From assembly GCA_012934845.2 (NCBI GenBank), contig WNNJ02001260.1:42171-106170 (forward strand): a stretch of DNA of 64,000 nt. The letters run 5' to 3'. This DNA comes from Pomphorhynchus laevis. Its lineage: Eukaryota; Acanthocephala; Palaeacanthocephala; Echinorhynchida; Pomphorhynchidae. How positions within the stretch are numbered: position 1 is the first letter of the stretch; each line of letters opens with the position of its first letter. The notes under the pieces are model-generated. The model was not told where the DNA came from. It was given only the letters and a program-made list of their open reading frames with translations, and ran no database searches. Below, in pieces: positions 11,030 through 22,957 of the stretch. The translations under genes and the position numbers were made by a program.

Positions 11030-11775
11030 TTAGGTTAAACTATCATTATCAATTCTGGGGAATAGTTGGATAGCTGTCTGAAAGAAAGCCACTCTGATAG
11101 GATCAAAGTGAAACCTCTTTCTAAGCAACGTATCTTCTTCTCTCCTCCAACGGATTAGGTCATTAGATGTGGTCTGTTTTTGGCGCGACTGTTTAGTACA
11201 GATGGGTTTCAACAGCCACATCTTACGAACCAGTAATATGTCAAGGAGAGAATTAATTGTTAAGCAATGAAAGGTGGGGGACGATGGTTTGTGAATAAGA
11301 TAATTGTTCCTCGCTCTGCGAAGTGTTGCATTGATCCAACGACCAGTTCTGTCGTTGAAGTCATCGAGTAACATGTCGTAGCCACTACCCAAAATACGAT
11401 TCAGAAAGTCGCGGTTCTTGTTAATCTCCCCTGGACATATGTAGATATTGGCTATACTGATGCGTTTACCGTTTTTATATAGTGATATAGCTAAACACGA
11501 CAGGGCTGGACAAGAGTAGTTTTACAGGAGGGACGATCTTTAGATGCATTTAACTAGGGTTAAAATACCTTGAGATGAAGAGGAGTGAGGGGGTTATATA
11601 CGGAGTAAAGTGGGTGTAGATATACTGATGGATAAACTGAGTAATGTCCTGTGGGAGTCGAATAGACCGCGTCTCCTGAAGGACTATAGCATCTGCATCT
11701 TTACCAGATAGAAACCTAAGGGCAGAAGCATCGCCCGAATTTCACTGAAGGATATTCAGTGAAAAAGGCTTTTAT
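11030..11775 (-). pseudogene. LINE copy 2 APE-type endonuclease remnant
   Basis: The start near 11770 reads FSLNILQ-stop-NSGDASAL, matching FSLNILQWNSGGASAL of copy 1 except that the TGG Trp codon is now a stop. The open part 11392-11030 contains GSGYDMLLDDFNDRTGRW, where the endonuclease GDFN motif is altered to DDFN. It also holds SPTFHCLTINSLLDILL. The protein would have nicked target DNA to prime reverse transcription. Confidence 0.75.
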
Positions 11776-12228
11776 TACTTTTCATTGTGTTAATTTAGCT
11801 GGAGTAGGATGCCTCCTTCTAGTCGTAACCGGAGGTGAGTAGGTTGCCCTTCTCACGCCCAGACCCACAAGTTGGAGATACTTGCCAACTGGCAATATCT
11901 TCATATCCCTTGGTGGTGACTGCCGTTAGTTTCCAGCGATTTTCATCCTTATTTGACAATTTTATCGACGCAGGGTTCTCTTTGTTGGAAGTAGTGGATA
12001 TTTTCTTAGACTAAAGGCTCTGCATGTACGACGTCGATCTCTTCTCGAAGATGTTGGCCTCCGGAGTGACGGTTGTGGGTGAATTGTGAAGGAAATTTAC
12101 CATACCGGTAACTAAGCCTTCTATTGTTTTTGTCGTCTCCTGTTGCATAGCCTTGAAAATTTTCATTAACTCTTCCGTGTTAAGACCTGACGAGCTGCAG
12201 GCCTGATTAAATTTGGTTGGCGAAGAAT

Positions 12229-13158
12229 TTATGTTTTTTCGTAAATTGCGTGTCTATTGACGTATTCCTTAAATATTGTACATCTCCTGGACCAGGCAGG
12301 GTGTTTCTGGCCACGGTTAGAGCATATAGTTGTAAGTTTGCAGTTAAAGATGTTGGATTCGTCAACGGAACCACACGCCACAGAATTTCTTCCTACTACA
12401 GTCAGAGACCCAATGCCCCCAGCAATGCATGTGTGGCAGTGAGGCCATGTCATATTATCACTACCTAGGTGTGTGAACAATAAGTAGCATCACATAAAGG
12501 GATTACAGGCTGAATTGGTCAGTATGCTGGCATTTTCATCTGCAGTGTTTGCAATGGCAATTGGCAATGGTGCACTGTTATTATCTTAAATAAACCTCAC
12601 ATTATGAAGATTAAATCTCTTTTCTAGAGCATCGATGTCTACTGCGTCGACGTCTGGAATTATATTAGAAATTTTTACTGTTCCCATAATATGCTTGAAT
12701 GTCAAAGTTCCTTTATGAGATAATTTATCATTGAAATATTTCGAGAATGCCATGGCCAGATCTGACGAAACAAATGACAGTGTATACCTATTGTTTATAA
12801 CCCTTGCTGAGTTAAGAATTACTCTGTCTGGATATTCTCCAACAAAGTTCTCAGAAATTCGTTGACGAAAAGGTTTTTTTGCTATCGGTATTTTTGGTGA
12901 TATTATTAAATTGGCCAACTTTTTTATGGGAGGAAGTTACTCCTTTTCCTCAGGTAAATGAAAATTAGAAACAGTACTAAGCTTGTTTCCAGGAAGGATT
13001 TGGATTTCAAGATGATTTTTCATCGTCTTGATGTTTGCGTAAGCAAGGTTTTTGCTGGTAAAAAGCAAATCCTTTGAAAGTTCCGACTTACACAATATTT
13101 GCATAGTGTAATTTGAAAAAATTGAATTTGTGCACAATTTAATAAAGTTGTTTTTCAT
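12229..13158 (-). pseudogene. LINE copy 2 ORF1 (gag-like zinc-knuckle protein) remnant
   Basis: Three segments (13158-12937, 12918-12586, 12480-12229) in sequence correspond to ORF1 of copy 1. Aligned landmarks are LPPIKKLANLII versus LLPTIPKTKNLGII, and EYPDRVILNSARV versus KYPNRVVFNSVKY. The C-terminal segment retains WPHCHTC and NRGQKHPAWSRRCTIFKEYVNRH, equivalent to the first and last CCHC knuckles, but the middle cysteines are damaged. ORF1 proteins of this type coat element RNA. A stop lies at about 12936, and further breaks lie between 12586 and 12480. Confidence 0.7.
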
Positions 13159-13189
13159 GTGAAAAAAATTTCATGGAAAGTAAGTACAC

Positions 13190-15640
13190 GACGGAGCGAT
13201 CAAATCATTCTATGAAGTCAAAAACTGAGCAAACTTATGAAAAAGTGCATTGACGGACGATCAAAGAATTTTGAAAAAAGCATTGGACAGAAAACGATGG
13301 AAATTCCTGCTGGAATCAAGGAAACGATGCCTAAAGAAGACTTTGGAACGACGCAATTGCAGGTTAGTGAGTTTTCTACTGTTGGAGGAGAGGGTGAATT
13401 ACTTCCCACAATCCCCAAAACAAAAAACCTGGGCATTATTACACTTTTGCAACTAATAGAAAGACACTACTTGTATAACAGACTATTACGGGATTTTTCA
13501 AATAAATATCCCAACAGAGTAGTCTTTAATTCTGTTAAGTACTATGAGAGCTCTGTGAAAATATCATTCGCGTCAGAAGATACTCTTGATCACTATGGTA
13601 ATTACTTTGATCAAAGCTACAGCAGTTTTGCGACGTTTGTAAAGAAACCTATACTTGTGACGTTAAAAATTAATAACTTGCCTTCCTCTATGGAAGAAAA
13701 TAATTTGGCTACATTATCTAAAACCTACAAAATCCACAATATACCTTCAATTACCGGCCGTAATGGCCTTCCTATCAATGTGGGATTTTGTTCTACCCTA
13801 ATTGCGCAGGCAGAGGTTCTCGAGAGATCACAATGCAACCCCTTCATGGGGTTCAATCTCAAATTCAAACTAATATCGGCAGAAGAGTTTACGTACCCGC
13901 ATTGCAGCCGGTGCCATAAATGGGGGCACTGGGCCTCCAGCTGCAGTGGGGTGGCAAGCTGCGGGAAATGCGGGAAAATAGACTGCCCAGCGATTAACTC
14001 AGATCTTCCCTGTTCTAATAGGATCAAGTGTTGTAATTGTGGCGGGGCTCACCCTGCGTGGGGAAAGAAGTGCCCCCCACTTCAAGGAATATTTTGCAAA
14101 GTTCCGTGCGCCAAAATCAGCAACTGAATCATTCGCCAAGTCGGCATATAGATCCTCTGACTGCGAGTCTATGTTAATTATGGACCTTAAGTTCGAAATT
14201 TTCAGAAAGGAAATACAAGAGCTTGTGGCGAAAACAATTGCCAATCTGTTCGTCAATCCGGTTATAACAATTCCAACCGATGGGGATACAAATAAAAGAG
14301 GGGCGTCGGCTCGGAAATCCAAGAAACGAGGAGCTTCGGCTCAAGCCGTTCCTCCCTTAAAGATCGGCAAAATGCTTATGGGCATTAATAGAAGCGCCTC
14401 AAAGGGAAATGATGATAATGCCCGGGGGCAAGTACCCACTCTGGGCGGCACTAGTGGTGGAGGGGGCAATCCTTCCACCCCTAGCTCTGTCTAGGATGTG
14501 GCAATCCCCTTCCAGCTAAACTAACACAATGCAAAGTAATCAAGAGCCTTTTTCACTGAATATCCTTCAGTGGAATTCGGGAGGTGCTTCTGCCCTTAGC
14601 CTTTTATCTGGTAGAGATGTAGATGTTATAGTCCTTCAGGAGACGCGGTCTATCCGTATCCCTCAGGACATTACTCGATTTATCCCTCAGCATATATACA
14701 CCCACTTCACTCCGTATATAACCCCTCCTCACTTCTCTTCATCTCAAAGTCTTTTAACCTTTGTTAAATCCTTGTTAAGATCTTCCCTTCTTCTAAACTA
14801 TTCTTGTCCAGCCCTATCTTGTTTGGCTATATCACTTCGTAAGAACGGTAAATGCATCAGTATAGCCAATATTTATATACGGCCAGGAGAAATTCACAAG
14901 AACCGTGACCTTCTGGATGGTATATTAGGTAGTGGCTATGACATGTTACTTGGTGACTTCAACGACAGAACTGGTCGTTGGATTAATGCTGCAAACCGAA
15001 TAGCCAGGATCGACTATCTTATTCACAAACCACCTTCCCCCACCTTTCATTGCTCAACAACTAATTTACTCCTAGACATATTACTTCTTCAAAAGACGTG
15101 GTTGTTGAAACCCATCTGTACTGAGCAGTCGCGTCAACAACAGACCACCTCTCATGACCTAATTCGTTGGAGGTTAGAGGAAGATACGTTGCTGAGGAGA
15201 AGGTTCCACTTTGATCCCATCAGGGTGGCCTTCTTTCAGGCAGCTATCCAACTCTTCCCACGAATTGGGAATGAGAGTTTGACCGAATTTAATACCTACC
15301 TCTCTTCGCAAGCTACCGCGATACTATCGACTACCTATAAAGGTCGCATATACAATCCCACTCCAACAAAACTCAAGGTCCTAGCTAAAATGCTACACCT
15401 TCCTAATCTCTCTGTTTCCGCCAGACAAGCCCTCTCGAATGAATACTGGAGCACCATATATAGGTTCCAGCTGAGTAGGGATAAGGCAAGCATTTCTCGC
15501 CTTAGCACTTCTCAGTCTTCCTTCTGGAAGATATTCAAAAAGGAGAAGTTTGTCTGTTGGAAGGATAGAGCTTTAGGCTGGATTGGTAGAATAGGCCTTG
15601 ATAAAGTTTTGGATGAGTCACTATCCCTACACAAATTTCG
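13190..15640 (+). mobile_element. APE-type LINE, copy 1 (3-prime truncated)
   Basis: It carries ORF1 (13237-14494, one frameshift) and the endonuclease half of ORF2 (from 14529). Similarity to copy 2 ends at about 15640, before the RT catalytic core, so the copy is 3-prime truncated. This is unlike the usual 5-prime truncation of LINEs. Immediately downstream starts a decayed minus-strand PLE-3. Three knuckles in ORF1 plus APE endonuclease in ORF2 place it broadly among Jockey/R1/I-like LINEs; the clade is not determined. Confidence 0.85.
13237..14494 (+). pseudogene. LINE copy 1 ORF1, gag-like with three zinc knuckles, one frameshift
   Basis: The first frame (13237-14127) has an RNA-recognition-like middle (NRLLRDFSNKYPNRVVFNS, KPILVTLKINNLP). 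Then come cysteine knuckles: YPHCSRCHKWGHWASSC, CGKCGKIDC and CCNCGGAHPAWGKKC. After the last knuckle the correct reading moves to the other frame near 14080 (FKEYFAKFRAPKSATESF), which runs to a stop at 14494. The equivalent KIFKAYQKRHRSV tail follows the last knuckle in copy 3. A single indel therefore breaks an otherwise complete ORF1. The tail has a KRGASARKSKKRGASAQ basic repeat and a Gly/Ser-rich end. ORF2 starts 35 bp downstream. Confidence 0.85.
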
Positions 15641-15695
15641 ATGTCGTATCCTAAATACTCTAATGTCTTTGAAATATATGTTAACTGTTCTCTAG
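14529..15695 (+). pseudogene. LINE copy 1 ORF2, endonuclease domain, truncated
   Basis: Residues 1-230 or so form an exonuclease-endonuclease-phosphatase fold: FSLNILQWNSGG at the N-terminus, VIVLQETRS with the metal-binding Glu, and MLLGDFNDRTGRW with the GDFN motif. SPTFHCSTTNLLLDILL precedes the final conserved block. The rest (to about residue 370) is the linker before RT. The frame ends at 15695 but element sequence ends near 15640, so RT and RNase H are absent. The start ATG at 14529 sits just after ORF1. The open endonuclease frame is intact, but the protein lacks polymerase. Confidence 0.85.
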
Positions 15696-17200
15696 AATAT
15701 ATGTTCTTAAATCTTGTTTTAACGTGTTGTAGTTTTCATATGTATTTTAGTCAACAGTTGCATTCTATTAGGTGCACTACGTCTATGATATTACATTCAC
15801 CATTTTCATTTCTGCTTAAAACTATTTAATTATTGTTTGACATTTCGAAGTCAAGGACGAAACCAGTATTGTTTGTATTATCGGTTATGGCTGAGTAAAC
15901 TGTTGTTCTTAGGACAGCACTACTCTAATCTGGCTTTTAAGAATTTCACTGTCTGACCATGCATGATGCTCTACAATCCAAGCAATTGATTTCATGTACA
16001 TCCTCTTTATAATCACACTTTGATATTTTTAGCCAAATAACTGTATGACCATGTGATTTCCGTTATGTGCAATTTCAATGGGTAATCTAGTAAATTAAAT
16101 AATTATCTTATTTAATGACCACTTAGATTCATGACATTAAGTTGTGATATTGGCATAATAAAAACATTTAGATCCGATGTTGTTGATCAAACGTTGTCTT
16201 CGTGTATTAATGTTGTCAGTAATGCATTTAAGTCTTTCTATTAATTGTTTATCCTAACTTAGTGAACATTAAGTACTCTATATCGAGTACTTAATATCAT
16301 CCTATAAAAGAGATTTGTTAATACTAAATTTATGATCCGTTCGCAGAATCTTTTTAGTATAAAAAGATCTTTTCTAGCTAAACGAGAGTTGAGCCCCCAA
16401 TTTATGAATTTATTCTTATCCGTAAATTTCCGAGAATTTTGTGTATGGCTTGTGTGTTAATGCATATATCAAGGAAACTTAGTCAGTGATTACGGGGAAG
16501 GATTTGAAATCCAATCAGTGGATAAATCGAATGAAATGTTCAATCAAGTCTATCACGCTTTCTGAGTTTCTGTAACACTATAAAAATATCGTCAATGCAA
16601 CGATATCAAGCGATTGTCTTAATATTGTAGTTGGCAAATGGCCGTATCTCTAAGTGTTCCATAAATATTTTCGCAAATTAAGATCGATTGACGAAATAAT
16701 TACTACACCCAAAGTTTGATCAAGGAGTTTATATTTATATGTAAAGTTCATAACAGTCTTGTATTCTAACAACGAGGAAATTATTTTTGAATGTTCTAGA
16801 AGTAAAACCACTAATCGTCTAATTTTCAAAGTATTATGCCAATTGTCTCTTGAACATTACCATTTGTAAAGTGTGAGTTAACAGCTAATGCATAGATTTA
16901 TATCTTTCTTCTGTGTTAGATCTTTTAATTCTCTAAATATTTTATAAATTCAGAATTTAAAATTTTTGAAGGATTTTTGAGACGTAAAAGAGACAACTGG
17001 TTTTGAGGGAACCTTATTTTTGTATCTTCGATAGTCCTTATAAATAACCTAGCAATCGAGCTCTCTAATGCACATTGTACTTTGAATATATCATCAATAT
17101 AACGATATCAAGTAATTAGCTTGGTACTATAGCTGGTAAATGTCTGTATCCCAACATGTTGCATAAGGATATCCGCGAATTAGGACAGTTGCTAATTATG
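15660..17200 (-). mobile_element. Decayed PLE-3 with duplicated RT motif C and GIY-YIG remnant
   Basis: On the minus strand, 17110-17085 reads YRYIDDIF (RT motif C) and about 16610-16585 reads YRCIDDIFIV, a second diverged copy of the same region. About 100 bp around each motif is alignable. Further downstream, near 16030-15960, VHEINCLDCRASCMVRQ matches the start of the PLE GIY-YIG endonuclease (consensus-like YEIPC..C...YIGQT, here with YIGQ lost). SAITDNTNNTGFVLDFE continues it. There are many stops. It abuts the truncated LINE copy 1. Confidence 0.7.
16268..16295. repeat. Perfect hairpin, 11-bp arms
   Basis: ATTAAGTACTC and GAGTACTTAAT are inverted around TATATC inside the PLE-3 remnant. 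No function is assigned. Confidence 0.5.
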
Positions 17201-17693
17201 AATATAGAATACTATTATTGACTATCTTCATATATACTTTCTAATACACTATAATGCCCTATCATTGTATTACATTTTGCAAAATAGTCTAAGAATAAAG
17301 ATACCTGGAACACTATACATATGAAGGCAATCATCTTAAAAAATTATTGTTGATTTATAATAATTTGAATGATTTCTTACAAAGTTGATGCTTTTTCTCT
17401 TATAATTACATCTTTTCTCTTATAAATATTTTGTCTCTAAATGCTTGACATACAACAACAGCGCAGTTAAATATTTTAGTTAAATGTTTTTCATTTGAAT
17501 CCGTTTCTCTATAAAATACACGGTACTGTTTATTTTCAATTAGTTTCAAATGCAGTTAATATACATAATATCACATTTATAAGAGAGCATATAAAGTATT
17601 TACTAGTATAACTAATATGCTATCAGGATTTTGTCTACCCTTTGAATAATCTCTGTTTAGATGAATATATCAATATAGCAATAATGTTGAATA

Positions 17694-18913
17694 ATTAATA
17701 ATATTTTAAAATGAGATAATAATTATCTTATAAGATAATATTATAAGATATTATATCATATTATATTCAATAATATAAGATTTTAATAATATTTTAAAAT
17801 GAGATAATAATTATCTTATAAGATAATATTATAAGATATTATATCATATTATATTCAATAATATAAGATTTTAATAATATTTTAAAATGAGATAATAATT
17901 ATCTTATAAGATAATATTATAAGATATTATATCATATTATATTCAATAATATAAGATTTTAATAATATTTTAAAATGAGATAATAATTATCTTATAAGAT
18001 AATATTATAAGATATTATATCATATTATATTCAATAATATAAGATTTTAATAATATTTTAAAATGAGATAATAATTATCTTATAAGATAATATTATAAGA
18101 TATTATATCAGATTATATTAAATAATATTAGATTTTAATAATATTTTAAAATGAGAAAATAATTATCTTATAAGATAATATTAAAGATATTATATCATAT
18201 TATATTAAATAATATAAGATTTTAATAATATTTTAAAATGAGATAATAATTATCTTATAAGATAATATTATAAGATATTATATCATATTATATTCAATAA
18301 TATAAGATTTTAATAATATTTTAAAATGAGATAATAATTATCTTATAAGATAATATTATAAGATATTATATCATATTATATTCAATAATATAAGATTTTA
18401 ATAATATTTTAAAATGAGATAATAATTATCTTATAAGATAATATTATAAGATATTATATCATATTATATTCAATAATATAAGATTTTAATAATATTTTAA
18501 AATGAGATAATAATTATCTTATAAGATAATATTATAAGATATTATATCAGATTATATTAAATAATATTAGATTTTAATAATATTTTAAAATGAGAAAATA
18601 ATTATCTTATAAGATAATATTAAAGATATTATATCATATTATATTAAATAATATAAGATTTTAATAATATTTTAAAATGAGATAATAATTATCTTATAAG
18701 ATAATATTATAAGATATTATATCATATTATATTCAATAATATAAGATTTTAATAATATTTTAAAATGAGATAATAATTATCTTATAAGATAATATTATAA
18801 GATATTATATCATATTATATTCAATAATATAAGATTTTAATAATATTTAAAAATTAGGTACTAATTATCTTATAAGATATCATAGCATATTGTATTCAGT
18901 AATATAAGATTAT
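17694..18913. repeat. 88-bp AT satellite array with higher-order structure
   Basis: About 13 full units of 88 bp and a final degenerate one follow each other. The GAGATAATAATTATC core recurs at 17713, 17801, 17889, 17977, 18065 and on to 18767. Most units contain the perfect palindrome ATTATCTTATAAGATAAT. Variant units (CAGATTATATTAAATAATATTAG ends, then GAGAAAATAATT with a one-base deletion) recur at 18065/18153 and 18504/18592. This gives a higher-order period of 439 bp (five units). Unit-to-unit identity is close to 100% apart from those variants, which indicates recent amplification. Confidence 0.95.
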
Positions 18914-21900
18914 AGCAATGATTTTCTTAATAAAGAATTATTGGAACTGGATTAGAGAAAGAAGGAAAATTTTATTTGATATTTAGCTAACTTCTGTTAG
19001 CGTCTTCAGAAAATTACTAAACTGCTTTTGTTAATATGGCTTGTAATGTTACGTGCATATTCCTCGCTAATTAACATCTGTTCATATACTAAATGAGTTG
19101 CTATATGTAAATGAACCACAACAAAATTCGGCTTTTATGAATTAGCAATCATAAATTTGAACAATTTCGTATATTCGATAAGCCACGTAGATCTATTTCA
19201 TTTCAGTATTCAAAAGGTTAAGTCGGCAAAGCTATGTAGTCATATTCCTTAATATGCTATTTTGATAATCGAAAAAGTGCTTTTCGATTTTGATATCAAA
19301 ATAAATAAATCTTAAAAACGATTTTTATTTTACTTATTGTAAATGACATTTAATATGACGAACTCTTATTCTTATTATTCAAAGAAAATATTAACATATA
19401 ATTCGATACGAGTATAGTCTGGTATTAATTTTTTCCGACGATCTACTCATTGCGTATGTACTAAAATAATTGGCATAGTCGATTCGTAGACTAGTTTCAT
19501 TTTCAAATGTAAATGAAGGTTATACTTTTATTTCGTAATATATTTTGCATAGGAGTGAGCAACGTATATAGGTCGTAAAGCTCTATTCAGTGAATTCATC
19601 AACATATAAGCTATATAACGGTTGTTTAAAATAAAAATAGTAAAAATACGCAAATCTGAAACTTGCCGAAGTGTTGTAATATCTATATATATATATATCT
19701 CGACAGTAAATAAATTTTGCAATTTGTCTAGCTGATAAATAGTATACGGTGATAGACTCTTGTATTAGCCAATGATAATTTGTAGGATTGAAAAATAACG
19801 AATGTATTTAGTATTGCTTAAACCATTTTAAAGTTGTTGACAACGTTTAATTACATATCGCAGAAAGGAGGTAGTCGTTAATCTAACCATTTTGTCGAAA
19901 CGTTCAAAGTATTTAGAATATTACAACAAGGCTGTTAATGGGCGTTTGTCTGAATGCAAATAGATATATTAAACATAATATTAAATATTCGTGTCTATCC
20001 GAGTTGAGGGCAAATGTGTTGAGTTTAATTGATTTATCGCATACTTATGTTTATATTTGAACAAAGAAGAAAATTTTCCTTTGTTTTAAAAAATTTATAT
20101 GAATTTAAATGAGTTTGGAATTTTCATTTTAGCCCATTTTTTAAGCAACAGATAATATCATCAATTAAAAATGTTTCCCAAATGACTGTAAAAGCTTTTA
20201 ATTGATGAAGAGAAAAATTATATATAATACCATATTGATGATATATGTATGCTATATATAAATATAGATACTTTTTAAATACTATATATAATTCATTACA
20301 TATTATCTATTAATCGGTTCATAAAAACACTGGGCTATAAAATTAAGACATTTCCTGAATTCATTTACGGTCAAAATATGTAGTAGCCTAAATTAAGTGA
20401 CCTGATTAGTTGACCGTTTGCCGATAATACATTTCTTGTGATAAAAAAGTGTATTTTTAAATTTTTTATTGTACCGTTAAATTTTTAACGTTGTCGATTA
20501 CTGATTATTAACGAGATAAAATATTATAAAACCTTCAAGCATTACTGCTAAAAGGCACTAAAGCATACAAAACTATGCAGTAATAATCAGATATTCTTAA
20601 GTAACAATCTAATAATATCTAATAATCGTTATTAGCGAGTAAATGATAAATATATTTTTAATAAAAATGTGCAACGCTGTATTTTTATTACAATTAGTAT
20701 TATTTTTATTACGATTATATTTTTATTACGATCAAATACACTTGCGAGTATTCTGTGATAGCTATCTCTTGTACTCACAAAAGCTGTCTCGTTTACGATT
20801 AATAAATTTAAAATTACTTTTATATATTATATGTCAAATAAAATTATATATATTATAATATACGGTTAATATATAATATTATGTATATGTATACCATATG
20901 TAAGAAGTTTTATTTATTCCAACCACGCCGATAAAACAGCTTTATTAATTTATTTTAAAAAGTTTTAGCTATTTTAAAACCGAAGCTATATCAAAAATAC
21001 TGATAATTTATATATTTTAATATTAAAATCATGTTTATAGTAACTTTTATGAATATATTCATATATAGTATATCTGTGCTAGAATGAAGATAAGCTATTT
21101 AGAAGGAACTGATGTGTCATCACGTGCTGTTCCGTGTTCTTCGATCCAACACTATATGGGGTCACACATGTATTAAATTTTTTGAATTTATTTACTTCAT
21201 AAATTTTATCTCATCACTGTCGATAAGTTAAATATGGCTATTCTTAGATTAAGCATCTACATAAGCTAATATTTTGACTATTTGGTCAAGTGTATTTTCA
21301 GTAGACAAGTGAATATGTTTTGATTTAAAAAATAATTTACCCTTAAGCAATCTCAAAGTAATGTTAAAATAAACATTTGGTAGCTATAATTCAAACAACC
21401 AAAAAATTAAACATTAAAGATGTGAAAACGTAAACAATCAAAGTATACAAATTCGTTTATGCTACTGTAAATTATCTTTGGCTTAGTTTGATGGAACCCG
21501 CATGAAAACAAGAACTTAAAATTTATTAAATTTTCTTCTTTCTGTAAGCAAACGTTACCGCATTTATCTTAAGAACGGAAATACTAAAGCTAATTCTGAA
21601 ATTTAATAAATTTTTGTTTTTGTCTTTATCCCGGTTCTATTTTACAATTCCGGATTTGCTATATCCTACAGCATTTATTTAATAAGCAATTTAAATATAG
21701 ACATATATTTTTAAATGTACTTGGTTTCTTGCACAAATTCAGTGTATTGTAGAACATCGAATTATATCTTAGGCACAAATTTAAAATTTTCACTTCACGT
21801 CTTTAATAGCCATTAAATAAATCATGGATTAATTATATTTATGTTTTATAAAACATATTTTACAGCAATTTTCTGTTATAATAAAATACAAAACATATAT

Positions 21901-22925
21901 TTTGCAAAATTTATTTTTTTAATTAATTTTTATTATAAATCAGTCATTTAACTGATGCCTATAGCGAATTTAATACGATTTGAAAAATATTGCATTAAAT
22001 AAACTAAACGGAGATATTTGACATTTTGTGCGAAACCAAATATGAATAAATTTACGATATAAATCAAAATTTTATAAAATTTAATATTACCAGAAATGTT
22101 TGCACTAAAAGATTGTTATTATTATGATTTTATATCAATAAAATCATAAGTTACGTACATTGATATTATTTATTGAGATGATAAAGTGGATGGGATAAAT
22201 TGTGCATAAAAATTTTGAACTAAATAGTTGTCGATTGGTCAACTTACAATATAATGTTAGGAACATATAATTATGAATATATCCACAAATTTGTCCCATT
22301 ACTTCCTTATTTGTAATTATAGAATTTCACTGTTGTAAATGTTGTGTGGGCAAAATATCTAGTTCAGACTATTTTTTAAATGCTACGAATTTCTAATCTT
22401 ATCCATCAAAAAAATAAAATTATGATTCTTCAAATTCAGTGATTTGGCTAGATAGAAGGTATTTTTGAATGTATTTATATACGCTTAAGGTTGCTTATTA
22501 AAAATTGCTATTAAATGTAACGAATTTGGAATTGTTGGTTTCGATTTGACAGCATATAACTTATAATTTAGTTGGAAAAAGAACGTGTTGGAGATTAATT
22601 TAATTTTGATTATAATAATTTGTTGGGGAATATTAACTTTCATGGTTTAAAGAAAAAAATTAGCTGATTAAAAATTCAAGTTACAACTTGGGTTTTTAAA
22701 ATATCATGTCATTTTTTATCAATGCTAAATTATCTGATCATTGATCAAATGAGATCAGTTAACTGAGTATACATATTTTGCACTATACATAAATGTAAAA
22801 ATCTTAATCTTTAGATTTTCCATAATCCAGATGTTTTCATTAGAAAACAACACAGTTTGTTCATAACAAACTGATAAATAAATTGTGTTGTGTTTTGTCG
22901 GTCGCCGTTGATCGCGAAATCTAAA
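18914..22925. other. AT-rich non-coding region
   Basis: Frames such as 19528-19722 (-) and 20643-20858 (+) are short, hydrophobic and without motifs. A short TA run lies near 19684-19699. A PLE-1 3-prime tip-like sequence (ATCAGTTAACTGAGTATAC) occurs near 22753-22771. No gene is supported. Confidence 0.5.
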
Positions 22926-22957
22926 AATAAATCTGTGAAATATAAGGATGTTATACG

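Larger units (their letters stand above)
9420..13158 (-). mobile_element. Decayed APE-type LINE, copy 2 (minus strand)
   Basis: Reading from 13158 downward the element has ORF1 (gag-like, with zinc knuckles), ORF2 endonuclease, RT and a 3-prime tail near 9420. All frames are broken. It lies head to head with LINE copy 1, whose ORF1 begins at 13237 on the plus strand, so the 5-prime ends face each other across about 80 bp. Its ORF2 endonuclease is very similar to that of copy 1, but ORF1 is much more divergent. It is the only copy here that extends into the RT catalytic region. Confidence 0.8.
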
